From: Castellaniella daejeonensis
GTDB lineage: Bacteria > Pseudomonadota > Gammaproteobacteria > Burkholderiales > Burkholderiaceae_B
Assembly: GCF_039523555.1 (NCBI RefSeq)
Contig: NZ_BAAAFN010000006.1
Span: 430,996-494,995, forward strand
Direction of reading: 5' to 3'
Length of the DNA stretch: 64,000 bases
The position numbers and the translations under genes are program-made. Below, piece by piece: positions 26,507 to 35,052 of the stretch. Within the stretch, counting starts at the first letter, position 1, and each line of letters starts with the position of its first letter. Below the pieces are notes generated by a model. The model saw nothing but the letters and a program-made list of their open reading frames with translations. It had not been told where the DNA came from and ran no database searches.

Positions 26507-26533
26507 CAATAGCCCGCAGGGGGCTATTGTGTG
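26503..26533. other. 13-bp perfect hairpin abutting ihfB
   Basis: Arms at 26503-26515 and 26521-26533 with a GCAGG loop, 7 bp after the ihfB stop. There is no U-tract on either strand, so it is more likely an RNA-stability or repeat structure than a terminator; it overlaps the end of the second 41-bp repeat. Confidence 0.65.
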
Positions 26534-26540
26534 TCCTGGC

Positions 26541-26897
26541 TCATCCCATCATTCGGGCTTGGTAGAGGTCGGCTACGGTGGCGGGCTCGTCGGCGTCGCC
26601 GCCGCCGGGGCCCTGATCCACCCGTTCGCGCAATTCCTTGCCCGGCTTGAAGTGCGGGACCAGCTTGGCCGGCACGTGCACTTTTTCACCGGACTTCGGG
26701 TTGCGCCCCACGCGCGGCTGGCGCCGCGACAGGGAAAAGCTGCCGAAGCCGCGGATTTCGATGCGCTGGCCCTGGGCCAGCGCATCGGCCATCGCGTCCA
26801 GGACCGTCTTGACTGCAAAGTCCATGTCGCGAGCCGCCAACTGCGGGTAGCGGCTCGCCAGCACGGCGATGAGTTCGGACTTGGTCAGGCCAGGCAT
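26541..26897 (-). CDS. ihfB: Integration host factor, beta subunit
   Basis: A 118-residue nucleoid protein of the HU/IHF family beginning MPGLTKSELI, with the DNA-binding arm RQPRVGRNPKSGEKVHVP. With IhfA it bends DNA at specific sites. The ATG at 26897 overlaps the rpsA stop (ATGA); a GTG one codon earlier is less likely. The C-terminal tail (about residues 95-118) is longer than in E. coli IHF-beta, as often in Burkholderiales. Confidence 0.96.
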   Translation of the reverse strand: MPGLTKSELIAVLASRYPQLAARDMDFAVKTVLDAMADALAQGQRIEIRGFGSFSLSRRQPRVGRNPKSGEKVHVPAKLVPHFKPGKELRERVDQGPGGGDADEPATVADLYQARMMG

Positions 26898-28609
26898 CAC
26901 TCGTCGCGCTGCTGGTCGAGCTTGGCCTTCAGCAGGGCGCCCAGGTTGGTGGTACCCGAGGAGGCGCTGGCTTCGGTCATGCGCTGGATGGTTTCGGCCG
27001 TTTCAGCGTTGTCGCGAGCCTTGATCGACAGCTGGATCGAACGCGCCTTGCGATCGATGTTGATGATCATGGCCTCGACCTGGTCGCCGGCATGCAGAAC
27101 CGTGGTGGCGTCCTCGACGCGGCCGGCGGAGATTTCCGAGGCGCGCAGGTAGCCTTCGACGTCGACGGACAGCGTCACGACGGCGCCCTTGGGCTCGACG
27201 GACTTCACGGTACCCGACAGGACGGCGCCCTTGTCGTAGGTGGCCACGAAGTTGTTGAACGGATCGCCTTCCAGTTGCTTGATGCCCAGGGAGATGCGTT
27301 CCTTGTCGGTGTCGATGCCCAGAACCACGGCGTCGATCTCGTCGCCCTTCTTGAAGTTGCGCACGGCTTCTTCGCCGGACTCGGACCAGGAGATGTCGGA
27401 CAGGTGCACCAGGCCATCGATGCCGCCGGGCAGGCCGACGAACACGCCGAAGTCGGTGATCGACTTGATGGCGCCGTGGACCTTGTCGCCGCGCTTGAAG
27501 TTCGCGGCGAAGTCTTCCCAGGGGTTCGGGCGGCACTGCTTCATGCCCAGCGAGATGCGGCGACGGTCTTCGTCGATTTCCAGGACCATGACTTCGACTT
27601 CTTCGCCCAGGGTCACGACCTTGCGCGGATCGACGTTCTTGTTGGTCCAGTCCATTTCGGAAACGTGCACCAGGCCTTCGATGCCGGCTTCGACCTCGAC
27701 GAACGCACCGTAGTCGGTCAGGTTGGTGACCTTGCCGAACAGGCGGGTGCCTTGCGGGTAGCGGCGGCCCAGGCCGATCCAGGGATCTTCGCCCAGCTGC
27801 TTGACGCCCAGCGAGACGCGGGATTTTTCCTGGTCGAACTTGAGGACCTTGGCTTCGATTTCCTGACCCACCTGCAGCACTTCGGACGGGTGGCGGACAC
27901 GGCGCCAGGCCATGTCGGTGATGTGCAGCAGGCCGTCGATACCGCCCAGGTCGACGAACGCACCGTAGTCGGTGATGTTCTTGACGATGCCCTTGACGAT
28001 GGCGCCTTCATGCAGGGTTTCGAGCAGCTTTTCGCGTTCCTCGCCCATGCTGGCCTCGAGGACGGCGCGGCGCGACAGCACGACGTTGTTGCGCTTGCGG
28101 TCGAGCTTGATGACCTTGAATTCGAGGGTCTTGCCTTCGTAGGGGGTGGTGTCCTTGACGGGACGCAGGTCGACCAGCGAACCGGGCAGGAAGGCGCGGA
28201 TGCCGTTGGTCATGACCGTGAGGCCGCCCTTGACCTTGCCGGTGATGGTGCCGTTGACTAGCTCGCCGGATTCCAGGGCCTGCTCGAGGTGCAGCCAGGC
28301 CGACAGGCGCTTGGCGCGATCGCGCGACAGGATCGTGTCGCCGTAGCCGTTTTCCAGGGAATCGATGGCGACGGAGACGAAGTCGCCGCTCTGCACTTCC
28401 AGGTCGCCCTGGTCGTTCAGGAATTCTTCGAGGGGAATGTAGGCTTCGGACTTGAGGCCGGCATTGACCACGACGAAATTGTGGTCGACGCGCACGACTT
28501 CGGCGGAGATGACCTCGCCGGAGCGCATGTTCTGATCCTTGATGCTGGCGGCAAACAGGTCGGCGAAGCTTTCGCCGCCCAGGGCGGCTTCAGTGGTGAG
28601 GGTGGACAT
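26897..28609 (-). CDS. rpsA: 30S ribosomal protein S1
   Basis: A 570-residue protein with six S1 RNA-binding repeats, the standard bS1 length. Repeats 3-6 show the conserved GAFVDLGGIDGLLH / GAFVEVEAGIEGLVH pattern. It binds mRNA and aids initiation on structured messages. The ATG at 28609 (MSTLTTEAALGG) fits the family; another ATG five codons upstream is possible. The order cmk-rpsA-ihfB is widely conserved in Proteobacteria. Confidence 0.97.
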   Translation of the reverse strand: MSTLTTEAALGGESFADLFAASIKDQNMRSGEVISAEVVRVDHNFVVVNAGLKSEAYIPLEEFLNDQGDLEVQSGDFVSVAIDSLENGYGDTILSRDRAKRLSAWLHLEQALESGELVNGTITGKVKGGLTVMTNGIRAFLPGSLVDLRPVKDTTPYEGKTLEFKVIKLDRKRNNVVLSRRAVLEASMGEEREKLLETLHEGAIVKGIVKNITDYGAFVDLGGIDGLLHITDMAWRRVRHPSEVLQVGQEIEAKVLKFDQEKSRVSLGVKQLGEDPWIGLGRRYPQGTRLFGKVTNLTDYGAFVEVEAGIEGLVHVSEMDWTNKNVDPRKVVTLGEEVEVMVLEIDEDRRRISLGMKQCRPNPWEDFAANFKRGDKVHGAIKSITDFGVFVGLPGGIDGLVHLSDISWSESGEEAVRNFKKGDEIDAVVLGIDTDKERISLGIKQLEGDPFNNFVATYDKGAVLSGTVKSVEPKGAVVTLSVDVEGYLRASEISAGRVEDATTVLHAGDQVEAMIINIDRKARSIQLSIKARDNAETAETIQRMTEASASSGTTNLGALLKAKLDQQRDE

Positions 28610-28713
28610 GAAAGATAGATCCATAGGCCCCGAAGGGCAATCATGACACGCCAGGCAAATACCCGGCGGAGTGAAAAAACATCCTGCCCGAAGGAAACGC
28701 CGGTCGGCGCCCG

Positions 28714-29412
28714 TCAGGCAGGCCCGTGTGCGGACCAGAGATCCAGCACTTGACGCACCACGTCATCGATCCCTTGGTGGGACGAATCCACGGTGACCGC
28801 ATCCGCCGCCGCAACAAGCGGCGCATGCGCCCGACCCCGGTCTCGCGCATCGCGCGCCCTAAGGTCTTGCAAAAGGTCATCTAGATTAGCAGAAAAACCC
28901 TTGTCCTTCAACTGTTTATAGCGCCGCTGCGCCCGAACCCCGACGTCCGCGTCGAGGAAGATTTTCAGGGGGGCATCGGGGAAGACCACGGTGCCCATGT
29001 CGCGCCCGTCGGCCACCAGGCCCGGCGTCCGGCGGAAATCCCGCTGACGCGCCAGCAGGGCCTCGCGCACCGCCGGCCAGGCGGCAACGCGCGAAGCCAG
29101 GTTGCCGACTTCTTCCTGGCGGATCAGGGCGCCGACATCCTCGCCGCCCATGAGAATGGCGTCCGGCTGGAAACGCACGTCCAGGCGCCGGGCGAGCCGT
29201 GCCGCCTGGGCTTCGTCGGTGCCATCGCCCCCATCGCGCAGCACGGCCAGGGCCGTCAGGCGGTAGAGCGCGCCGCTGTCCAGCACGTGCCAGCCCAGGG
29301 CCTGTGCGACCCGCTGGGCGATCGTGCCCTTGCCCGAGGCCGTCGGGCCGTCGATGGTGATGACTGGCGCTGCCTGCGCCGGGGTGCCGTTTCCAGGATG
29401 ATCGGCGGCCAT
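28714..29412 (-). CDS. cmk: Cytidylate kinase
   Basis: A 232-residue NMP kinase with the P-loop GPTASGKGT (about 22-30), DSGALYR and VADGRDMGTVVFPDA, which define Cmk. It phosphorylates CMP and dCMP. It lies between aroA and rpsA on the same strand, 66 bp after aroA and 104 bp before rpsA. Confidence 0.96.
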   Translation of the reverse strand: MAADHPGNGTPAQAAPVITIDGPTASGKGTIAQRVAQALGWHVLDSGALYRLTALAVLRDGGDGTDEAQAARLARRLDVRFQPDAILMGGEDVGALIRQEEVGNLASRVAAWPAVREALLARQRDFRRTPGLVADGRDMGTVVFPDAPLKIFLDADVGVRAQRRYKQLKDKGFSANLDDLLQDLRARDARDRGRAHAPLVAAADAVTVDSSHQGIDDVVRQVLDLWSAHGPA

Positions 29413-29478
29413 GGAAGATTCCTTTGCTGTGGATGGGATTCGCCGCCCGGACAGCCCTGGCGGGGGGCGGGCCGGGGC

Positions 29479-30822
29479 TCAGCCCGCTGCGAGCAGGCGG
29501 CGGAAATCCACGAAATAGTCCGGATAGGTCTTGCTGACGCAGCCCGGGTCCAGGATGGTCACCGGCACGGGTCCGAATGCCGCCAGCGAGAAGCACATGG
29601 CCATGCGGTGATCGTCGTAGGTGCGGATCTCGGCGGCGCGCCAGTCCGCGGCCTGCAGGGGATGCACCGTCAGGCTGTCGGCATCGGATTCCACGCGCGC
29701 GCCCAGGCGGGCCAGTTCGGCATGCATGGCGGCGATGCGGTCGGTTTCCTTGACCCGCCAGCTGGCGATGTTGCGCAGCCGGCATGGGCCGTCCGCATAC
29801 AAGGCCAGCACGGCGGCGGTCATGGCGGCGTCGGGAATCAGGTTGAAGTCCCGGTCGAAGGCCCTGAGCCGCTCGCCATCGGCCACCGCGCGGCCCCGCA
29901 CCACCAGCGCACCGGCCTCGCGTTCCACCTGTGCGCCCATGGCTTCGACCACCTCGGCGAAGGCCACGTCGCCCTGGATGCTGTCGCCGCCGACGCCCTC
30001 GATGCGGACGGGACCGCCCGCGATGGCGCCCAGCCCCAGGAAATACGAGGCGGACGAGGCATCGCCTTCTATCCTGTAGTGGCCCGGGGCGCGGTAGCGG
30101 GCATCGGCCGGAATGACGAAGCGTTCCCAGCCCTCGCGCCCGACGCGCACGCCAAAGCGCTCCATCAGGTTCAGGGTGATCAGGATGTACGGTTTCGAGA
30201 TCAGCGGGCCGTCCAGCTCGATGACGACGTCATGGCCAGACCGCCGGGCCGCGATCGGCGCCGCCATCAGCAGCGCCGTCAGGAACTGGCTGGACACCGA
30301 ACCCCGCACCCGCACGGGGCGCTGCGCATCCAGGGGCCCCAGGCCGATGCGCAGGGGCGGATAGCCTTCCTGGCCGGCATAGGCGATCTCGCAACCCAGG
30401 CCCCGCAGCGCCTGCACCAGGTCGCCGATGGGCCGTTCGTGCATGCGTGGCACACCCGACAAGTGGTAATCGCCGCCCATCACGGCCAGGGCGGCCGTCA
30501 GCGGCCGAAAGGCCGTGCCCGCATTGCCCAGAAACAGTTCGGCCTGTTTCCGGGGCCATTCGGCAGCGCCGGCCAGGCTCACCCGCCCCGGGTTATCCTG
30601 GCGCAGGTCCAGCCCCAGGGTTCGCAAGGCATCCCGCATGACCCTGGTGTCGTCCGAATCCAGCAGTCCCTCGAGCTCGGTTTCGCCTTCGGCCAGCGCC
30701 GCCAGCAGCAGCGCCCGATTGGAAATGCTCTTGGATCCCGGCAATGTCACCGTGCCGCGCGCGTGCACGGCCGGCTCCAGCAGCAGGGAAGGTTCGCGCA
30801 CGGCGGCGCCTGTCGTATTCAT
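29479..30822 (-). CDS. aroA: 3-phosphoshikimate 1-carboxyvinyltransferase (EPSP synthase)
   Basis: A 447-residue EPSP synthase of the shikimate pathway. PGSKSISNRALLLAALAEG is the PEP/shikimate-binding N-terminus, LFLGNAGTAFRPLTAAL the first signature and RVKETDRIAAM the second. LGNAGTA with Gly-Thr-Ala shows the glyphosate-sensitive class I form. Its start overlaps the tyrA stop by 4 bp. Confidence 0.96.
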   Translation of the reverse strand: MNTTGAAVREPSLLLEPAVHARGTVTLPGSKSISNRALLLAALAEGETELEGLLDSDDTRVMRDALRTLGLDLRQDNPGRVSLAGAAEWPRKQAELFLGNAGTAFRPLTAALAVMGGDYHLSGVPRMHERPIGDLVQALRGLGCEIAYAGQEGYPPLRIGLGPLDAQRPVRVRGSVSSQFLTALLMAAPIAARRSGHDVVIELDGPLISKPYILITLNLMERFGVRVGREGWERFVIPADARYRAPGHYRIEGDASSASYFLGLGAIAGGPVRIEGVGGDSIQGDVAFAEVVEAMGAQVEREAGALVVRGRAVADGERLRAFDRDFNLIPDAAMTAAVLALYADGPCRLRNIASWRVKETDRIAAMHAELARLGARVESDADSLTVHPLQAADWRAAEIRTYDDHRMAMCFSLAAFGPVPVTILDPGCVSKTYPDYFVDFRRLLAAG

Positions 30823-31718
30823 GGCATCTGGCTCCTGCCGCCCCAGAACCGGCGGGCAAGCGCTGCCTGCTCGAGCAATGTCTCGAGCGCAGCGGGATCG
30901 GTGTCGCCTTCCAGGGCAGCCCGCAGCAGTTGCAGTGCCTGGTCGAAATCGTCCAGTTCGCGCAGCACCGCCGCCCGGTTGGAAAGAAAGATGTCGCGCC
31001 AGACCTCGGCGGAGCCCGCGGCGATCCGGGTGAAGTCGCGGAAACCCGTCCCGGCCAGGTTCAGGCGCGTGTCGGCGTCATCGGCCCGGATGACCTGGGT
31101 CATGTAGGCAGCCGCGAGGAAATGCGGCACATGGCTGACGGCTGCCAGCGCCCGGTCGTGGGCCTCGGGCGTCATCAGGGAAACGCGCGCGCCGCAGGCC
31201 TCCCAGACCCGGATCAGGCGATGCTGCAGCACGCCCGGGGTATCGTCGAAGGGGGTCAGCACGACCTTGCGGCCGTGGTAGAGCATGGGATCGGCCGCCT
31301 CGGGGCCGGCCATCTCGGAGCCGGCAATGGGATGGCCCGGAATGAACTGCGCATGGCGTTCGCCCAGGATTTCCTGGGCCAGCCGCGCCACATCGGCCTT
31401 GGTGCTGCCGGCGTCGGTGACCAGGGTGTCGGGTCGCAGCAGGGAGGCCAGATCCCGCAGGATCGGCGCCATGGCGCCCACCGGAGTGGCGAGGAAGATC
31501 AGGTCGGCCTCGGCCGCCGCCTGGGCCAGGCTGGCAACATCGTCGATCAGGCCCAGGCTGCGCGCCCGCTGGAGCGAAGCCGGGTTGCGTCCGACCCCGA
31601 GCACCCTGCCCGCCTGCCCGACCCGCCGCAAGGCCGCCGCGAACGAACCGCCGATCAGCCCCGTGCCGACGATGGCCAGCACCGGAACCAGAGGCTGCCC
31701 GCCGGGATCGCCGTTCAT
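30819..31718 (-). CDS. tyrA: Prephenate dehydrogenase
   Basis: A 299-residue NAD(P)-dependent enzyme making 4-hydroxyphenylpyruvate for tyrosine. GTGLIGGSF (about 18-26) is the nucleotide-binding loop, and HPIAGSEMAGPEAA carries the active-site His. It has no fused chorismate mutase. Overlaps of 4 bp with hisC and aroA show tight coupling in the aromatic amino acid run. Confidence 0.95.
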   Translation of the reverse strand: MNGDPGGQPLVPVLAIVGTGLIGGSFAAALRRVGQAGRVLGVGRNPASLQRARSLGLIDDVASLAQAAAEADLIFLATPVGAMAPILRDLASLLRPDTLVTDAGSTKADVARLAQEILGERHAQFIPGHPIAGSEMAGPEAADPMLYHGRKVVLTPFDDTPGVLQHRLIRVWEACGARVSLMTPEAHDRALAAVSHVPHFLAAAYMTQVIRADDADTRLNLAGTGFRDFTRIAAGSAEVWRDIFLSNRAAVLRELDDFDQALQLLRAALEGDTDPAALETLLEQAALARRFWGGRSQMP

Positions 31719-32827
31719 GCCTGCAACACGGCCTTCAAGGCGTCGAGGAGGCGGGCGTTTTCCTCGGGCAGGCCGATGCTGACCCGCAGATGCTCGGGCA
31801 GGCCGTCGCCGGCCACCGGCCGCACGATCACGCCGCGGCGCAGAAGCTCGCCATTCACGCGCGCGGCATCGCCCACCCTGACCAGCACGAAATTCGTGTA
31901 GCTGGGCACGAAATCCAGACCCAGCGCGGCGAAGCCTTCCTGCAGCTGCGCGCGGCCCGCCCGGTTCAGGGCATAGGTGCGGGCCAGGAAATCGGTGTCG
32001 GCCAGGGCGATGCGCGCGGCGAGCTGGGCCAGGACGTTGACATTGAAGGGCTGGCGGACCCGGTTGAGCAGGTCGGTGAGCGCCGGCTGCGCCAGGGCAT
32101 AGCCGACCCGCAGGCCGGCCAGGCCGTAGGCCTTGGAGAAGGTGCGGGTGACGATCAGGTTGGGGAATTCGCGCACCCACCGGACGCTGTCGGATCGCGC
32201 CTCGGGATCGAGGTATTCGTCATAGGCTTCGTCCAGCAGCACGACGACGCGGTCCCCGTGCCGTTCCCGGACGGATTCCAGGAAGGCCAGCACGCGATCG
32301 CCGGGCTGATGGGTGCCGGTGGGGTTGTTCGGATTGGCGATGAACACCAGCCGCGTGTCGTCTGCGATCGCCGCCAGCATGGCATCCAGGTCGTGGCCGT
32401 AGTCGCGCGCCGGCACCATCAGGTGGCGCGCGCCCCGTGCCTGGGTGCAGAGGCGGTAGACCACGAAGGCGTGCTGCGCATAGACGGCCGACGTACCCTC
32501 GTCCAGCAGGGCCAGGGACGCGAGTTCCAGCAGGTCGTTGGAGCCGTTGCCCAGGGTGATCCAGTCGGCGGGCATATCGTGGTGCGCCGCCAGGGCTGCC
32601 TTCAGGTCGAAGCCGTTGGCATCCGGGTAGCGGCCGTGCAGCGCGCCGGCGGCCTCGGAAAGCGCCGCACGCACACGGTCCGAGCAGCCGAGCGGGTTTT
32701 CGTTGGAAGCCAGCTTGATGATGCCATCCGGGTCCAGCCCATATTCGCGGGCAAGTTCCTCGATGGGTTTTCCGGCCTGGTAGGGAGCGATGGCCCGGAT
32801 ATGGGCGGGCGCCAGGGTGTTTGTCAT
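31715..32827 (-). CDS. hisC: Histidinol-phosphate aminotransferase (HisC2/aromatic aminotransferase type)
   Basis: A 370-residue class I/II PLP aminotransferase. TFSKAYGLAGLRVGY carries the PLP lysine, ASNENPLG the substrate arginine region and IANPNNPTGT the PLP-contact Asn. Placed between pheA and tyrA, it may mainly transaminate phenylpyruvate or hydroxyphenylpyruvate, while being named HisC by homology. It starts 10 bp after pheA. Confidence 0.93.
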   Translation of the reverse strand: MTNTLAPAHIRAIAPYQAGKPIEELAREYGLDPDGIIKLASNENPLGCSDRVRAALSEAAGALHGRYPDANGFDLKAALAAHHDMPADWITLGNGSNDLLELASLALLDEGTSAVYAQHAFVVYRLCTQARGARHLMVPARDYGHDLDAMLAAIADDTRLVFIANPNNPTGTHQPGDRVLAFLESVRERHGDRVVVLLDEAYDEYLDPEARSDSVRWVREFPNLIVTRTFSKAYGLAGLRVGYALAQPALTDLLNRVRQPFNVNVLAQLAARIALADTDFLARTYALNRAGRAQLQEGFAALGLDFVPSYTNFVLVRVGDAARVNGELLRRGVIVRPVAGDGLPEHLRVSIGLPEENARLLDALKAVLQA

Positions 32828-32837
32828 GAAGCGGGCC

Positions 32838-33929
32838 TCACTGCCTGGGATAGGATCCCAGGATCTTGAAGAAGGCGACCTGCTGGCGCAGTTCGGCCAG
32901 TGCCTGGGCAACGGGCTCGTCATCTCTGTGGCCCAGCAGATCGACATAGAAATAGTATTCCCACTGCCCCGTGCGGGCGGGACGCGACTCGAGGCGCGTC
33001 ATGGACACGCCATGCCGGGACAGCGGCGCCAGCATGTCGTAGACGGCGCCGGCGCGGTTCGGCACGGCCAGGACCAGGCTGGTCTTGTCGCGGCCGGTGG
33101 GGCCGGCATCGCGCAGGCCGACGGCCACGAAGCGGGTCTGGTTCTGGGGGTCGTCCTGGATCCCGCTGGCCACGGCGCTGAGCCCCCAGGCAGCAGCGGC
33201 CGCGTCTCCGGCGATCGCCGCGCACGTGGGGTCTTCGGAAGCCATGCGCGCCGCCTGGGCATTGCTGGCGACGGGCAGGCGTTCCAGCCCGGGATGATTG
33301 CGGCTGAGCCAGGCCTGGCATTGGGCCAGGGCCTGCGGATGCCCCAGCACCCGGGTCACGCCTTCCAGCCCGCCGGTCAGGGTGAGCAGGTTGTGGTGGA
33401 TGCGGATGGTGCGCTCGCCGAGCACCTTGAGCGAGGAATTCAACAGCAGGTCCAGGCTGCGGTTGACGGCACCCTCGGTGGAATTTTCCACCGGCACGAT
33501 GCCGACGTCCGCCTGGCCCGCCTCGACGGCGCGGAATACCTCGTCGAAGGACTCGCAGCGCAGGCCGTTGATGGCATGGCCGAAATGCTCGTAGGCCGCC
33601 TGCTCGGAAAACGAGCCCTGCGGACCCAGGAAGGCGGCGGTCAGCACGCTTTCCAGGCCGCGGCAGGTGGAAATGATCTGGCGCCAGATGGCGGCCACGG
33701 CTTCTTCGGGAATGGGGCCGGGATTTTCCGACTGCAGGCGCCGGATGATCAGGGCCTCGCGCTCCGGCTTGAGGATTGCCCCCCCGGCATCGAAGGCCTG
33801 CTTGACTTCGCCGACTTCCAGGGCTGCGCGGGCGCGCTGGTTGAGCAGATCGAGGATCTGCGTATCCAGCGCATCGATGCGGCGGCGCAGGGGTTCCAGC
33901 CTGGACTGGAGTGTCTCTTCATCCGCCAT
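32838..33929 (-). CDS. pheA: Chorismate mutase / prephenate dehydratase (P-protein)
   Basis: A 363-residue bifunctional enzyme: AroQ-type chorismate mutase (about 1-90), prephenate dehydratase (about 95-275, with LGPQGSFSEQAA and NSTEGAVNRSLDLL) and a C-terminal ACT domain (about 280-360). The ESRPARTGQWEY motif binds phenylalanine, so feedback inhibition is expected. It overlaps serC by 11 bp. Confidence 0.96.
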   Translation of the reverse strand: MADEETLQSRLEPLRRRIDALDTQILDLLNQRARAALEVGEVKQAFDAGGAILKPEREALIIRRLQSENPGPIPEEAVAAIWRQIISTCRGLESVLTAAFLGPQGSFSEQAAYEHFGHAINGLRCESFDEVFRAVEAGQADVGIVPVENSTEGAVNRSLDLLLNSSLKVLGERTIRIHHNLLTLTGGLEGVTRVLGHPQALAQCQAWLSRNHPGLERLPVASNAQAARMASEDPTCAAIAGDAAAAAWGLSAVASGIQDDPQNQTRFVAVGLRDAGPTGRDKTSLVLAVPNRAGAVYDMLAPLSRHGVSMTRLESRPARTGQWEYYFYVDLLGHRDDEPVAQALAELRQQVAFFKILGSYPRQ

Positions 33930-35052
33930 GCCGGGCCTCGAAGTCCTTGAGGAAATCGATCAGGGCCTGCACGCCTTCCATGGGCATGGCGTTGTACAGC
34001 GACGCCCGCATGCCGCCCACGGCCTTGTGGCCTTTCAGGGCCAGCAGCCCGGCGGCCTCGGATTCGGCCAGGAATGCGGCGTTCAGCGATTCGTCGCGCA
34101 GGAAGAACGGCACGTTCATGCGCGACCGACAGGACGGCGCGATGCGGTTTTCGTACAGATCGGAGTTGTCCAGGTAGTCGTACAGCGCACGCGACTTGGC
34201 TTCGCTGGCGGCATCCATCGCCGCAACCCCGCCCTGGCGCAGCAGCCACTTGAAGACCAGGCCCGCCACGTAGATGGCATAGGTCGGCGGCGTATTGAAC
34301 ATGGACTGGGCGCCCGCCACATTGGCATAGTCGAACACCGAGGGGCAATACGGCAGCGCATGGCCGATCAGGTCCTTGCGCACGAAGGTCAGCGTCACCC
34401 CGGCCGGGCCGGCGTTCTTCTGCGCGCCGGCATAGACCATGCCTACCCGCGAGAAATCGATGGGGCGGGACAGGATGTTGGACGACATGTCGGCCACCAG
34501 GGGTACGTCGGGTGCGCCCAGGGCGGCCATGTCGGGCATGACGGGCTGCTCGATCCCGCCAATGGTCTCGTTGGCGCACAGGTGCAGGTAGGCCGCATCG
34601 GGGCGGACCTGCCACTGCGCCTGGTCAGGCAGCCAGCACCAGGAGCCGAAGCGGCGCCCGTCGATGACGGTTTCGGATTCGGCTGTGGCGGCCACGGCGA
34701 TGTCGCCGTAGCGGGCAGCCTCGTTGAAGGACTTGCGCGCCCAGTGCCCGCTCAGCACGTAGTCCGCCCGGCCCCGGCCCCCACGGCCGATCAGGTTCAG
34801 CGGCACGATGGCATTCTGGGCCGATGCACCGCCCTGCATGAAGAGGACCTCGAAATCATCCGGCACCGACAGCAGTGCGCGCAGGTCGGCCTCGGCCTCG
34901 TCGCGGATGCGGCTGTAGTGCTTGCCGCGATGGCTCATTTCCATGACCGAGGTGCCGCTGCCGTGCCAATCGCACATTTCCTCGGCGGCCTGCTGCAGGA
35001 CTTCGAGCGGCAGGGTGGAAGGCCCGGCGGCAAAATTCCAGGGGCGGCTCAT
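33919..35052 (-). CDS. serC: Phosphoserine aminotransferase
   Basis: A 377-residue class V PLP aminotransferase of serine (and pyridoxal phosphate) synthesis. It starts RPWNFAAGPSTLPLEVLQ; VYAGAQKNAGPAG carries the PLP lysine. The ATG overlaps the gyrA stop by 4 bp (ATGA). The order gyrA-serC-pheA is characteristic of Burkholderiales. Confidence 0.97.
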   Translation of the reverse strand: MSRPWNFAAGPSTLPLEVLQQAAEEMCDWHGSGTSVMEMSHRGKHYSRIRDEAEADLRALLSVPDDFEVLFMQGGASAQNAIVPLNLIGRGGRGRADYVLSGHWARKSFNEAARYGDIAVAATAESETVIDGRRFGSWCWLPDQAQWQVRPDAAYLHLCANETIGGIEQPVMPDMAALGAPDVPLVADMSSNILSRPIDFSRVGMVYAGAQKNAGPAGVTLTFVRKDLIGHALPYCPSVFDYANVAGAQSMFNTPPTYAIYVAGLVFKWLLRQGGVAAMDAASEAKSRALYDYLDNSDLYENRIAPSCRSRMNVPFFLRDESLNAAFLAESEAAGLLALKGHKAVGGMRASLYNAMPMEGVQALIDFLKDFEARHGG

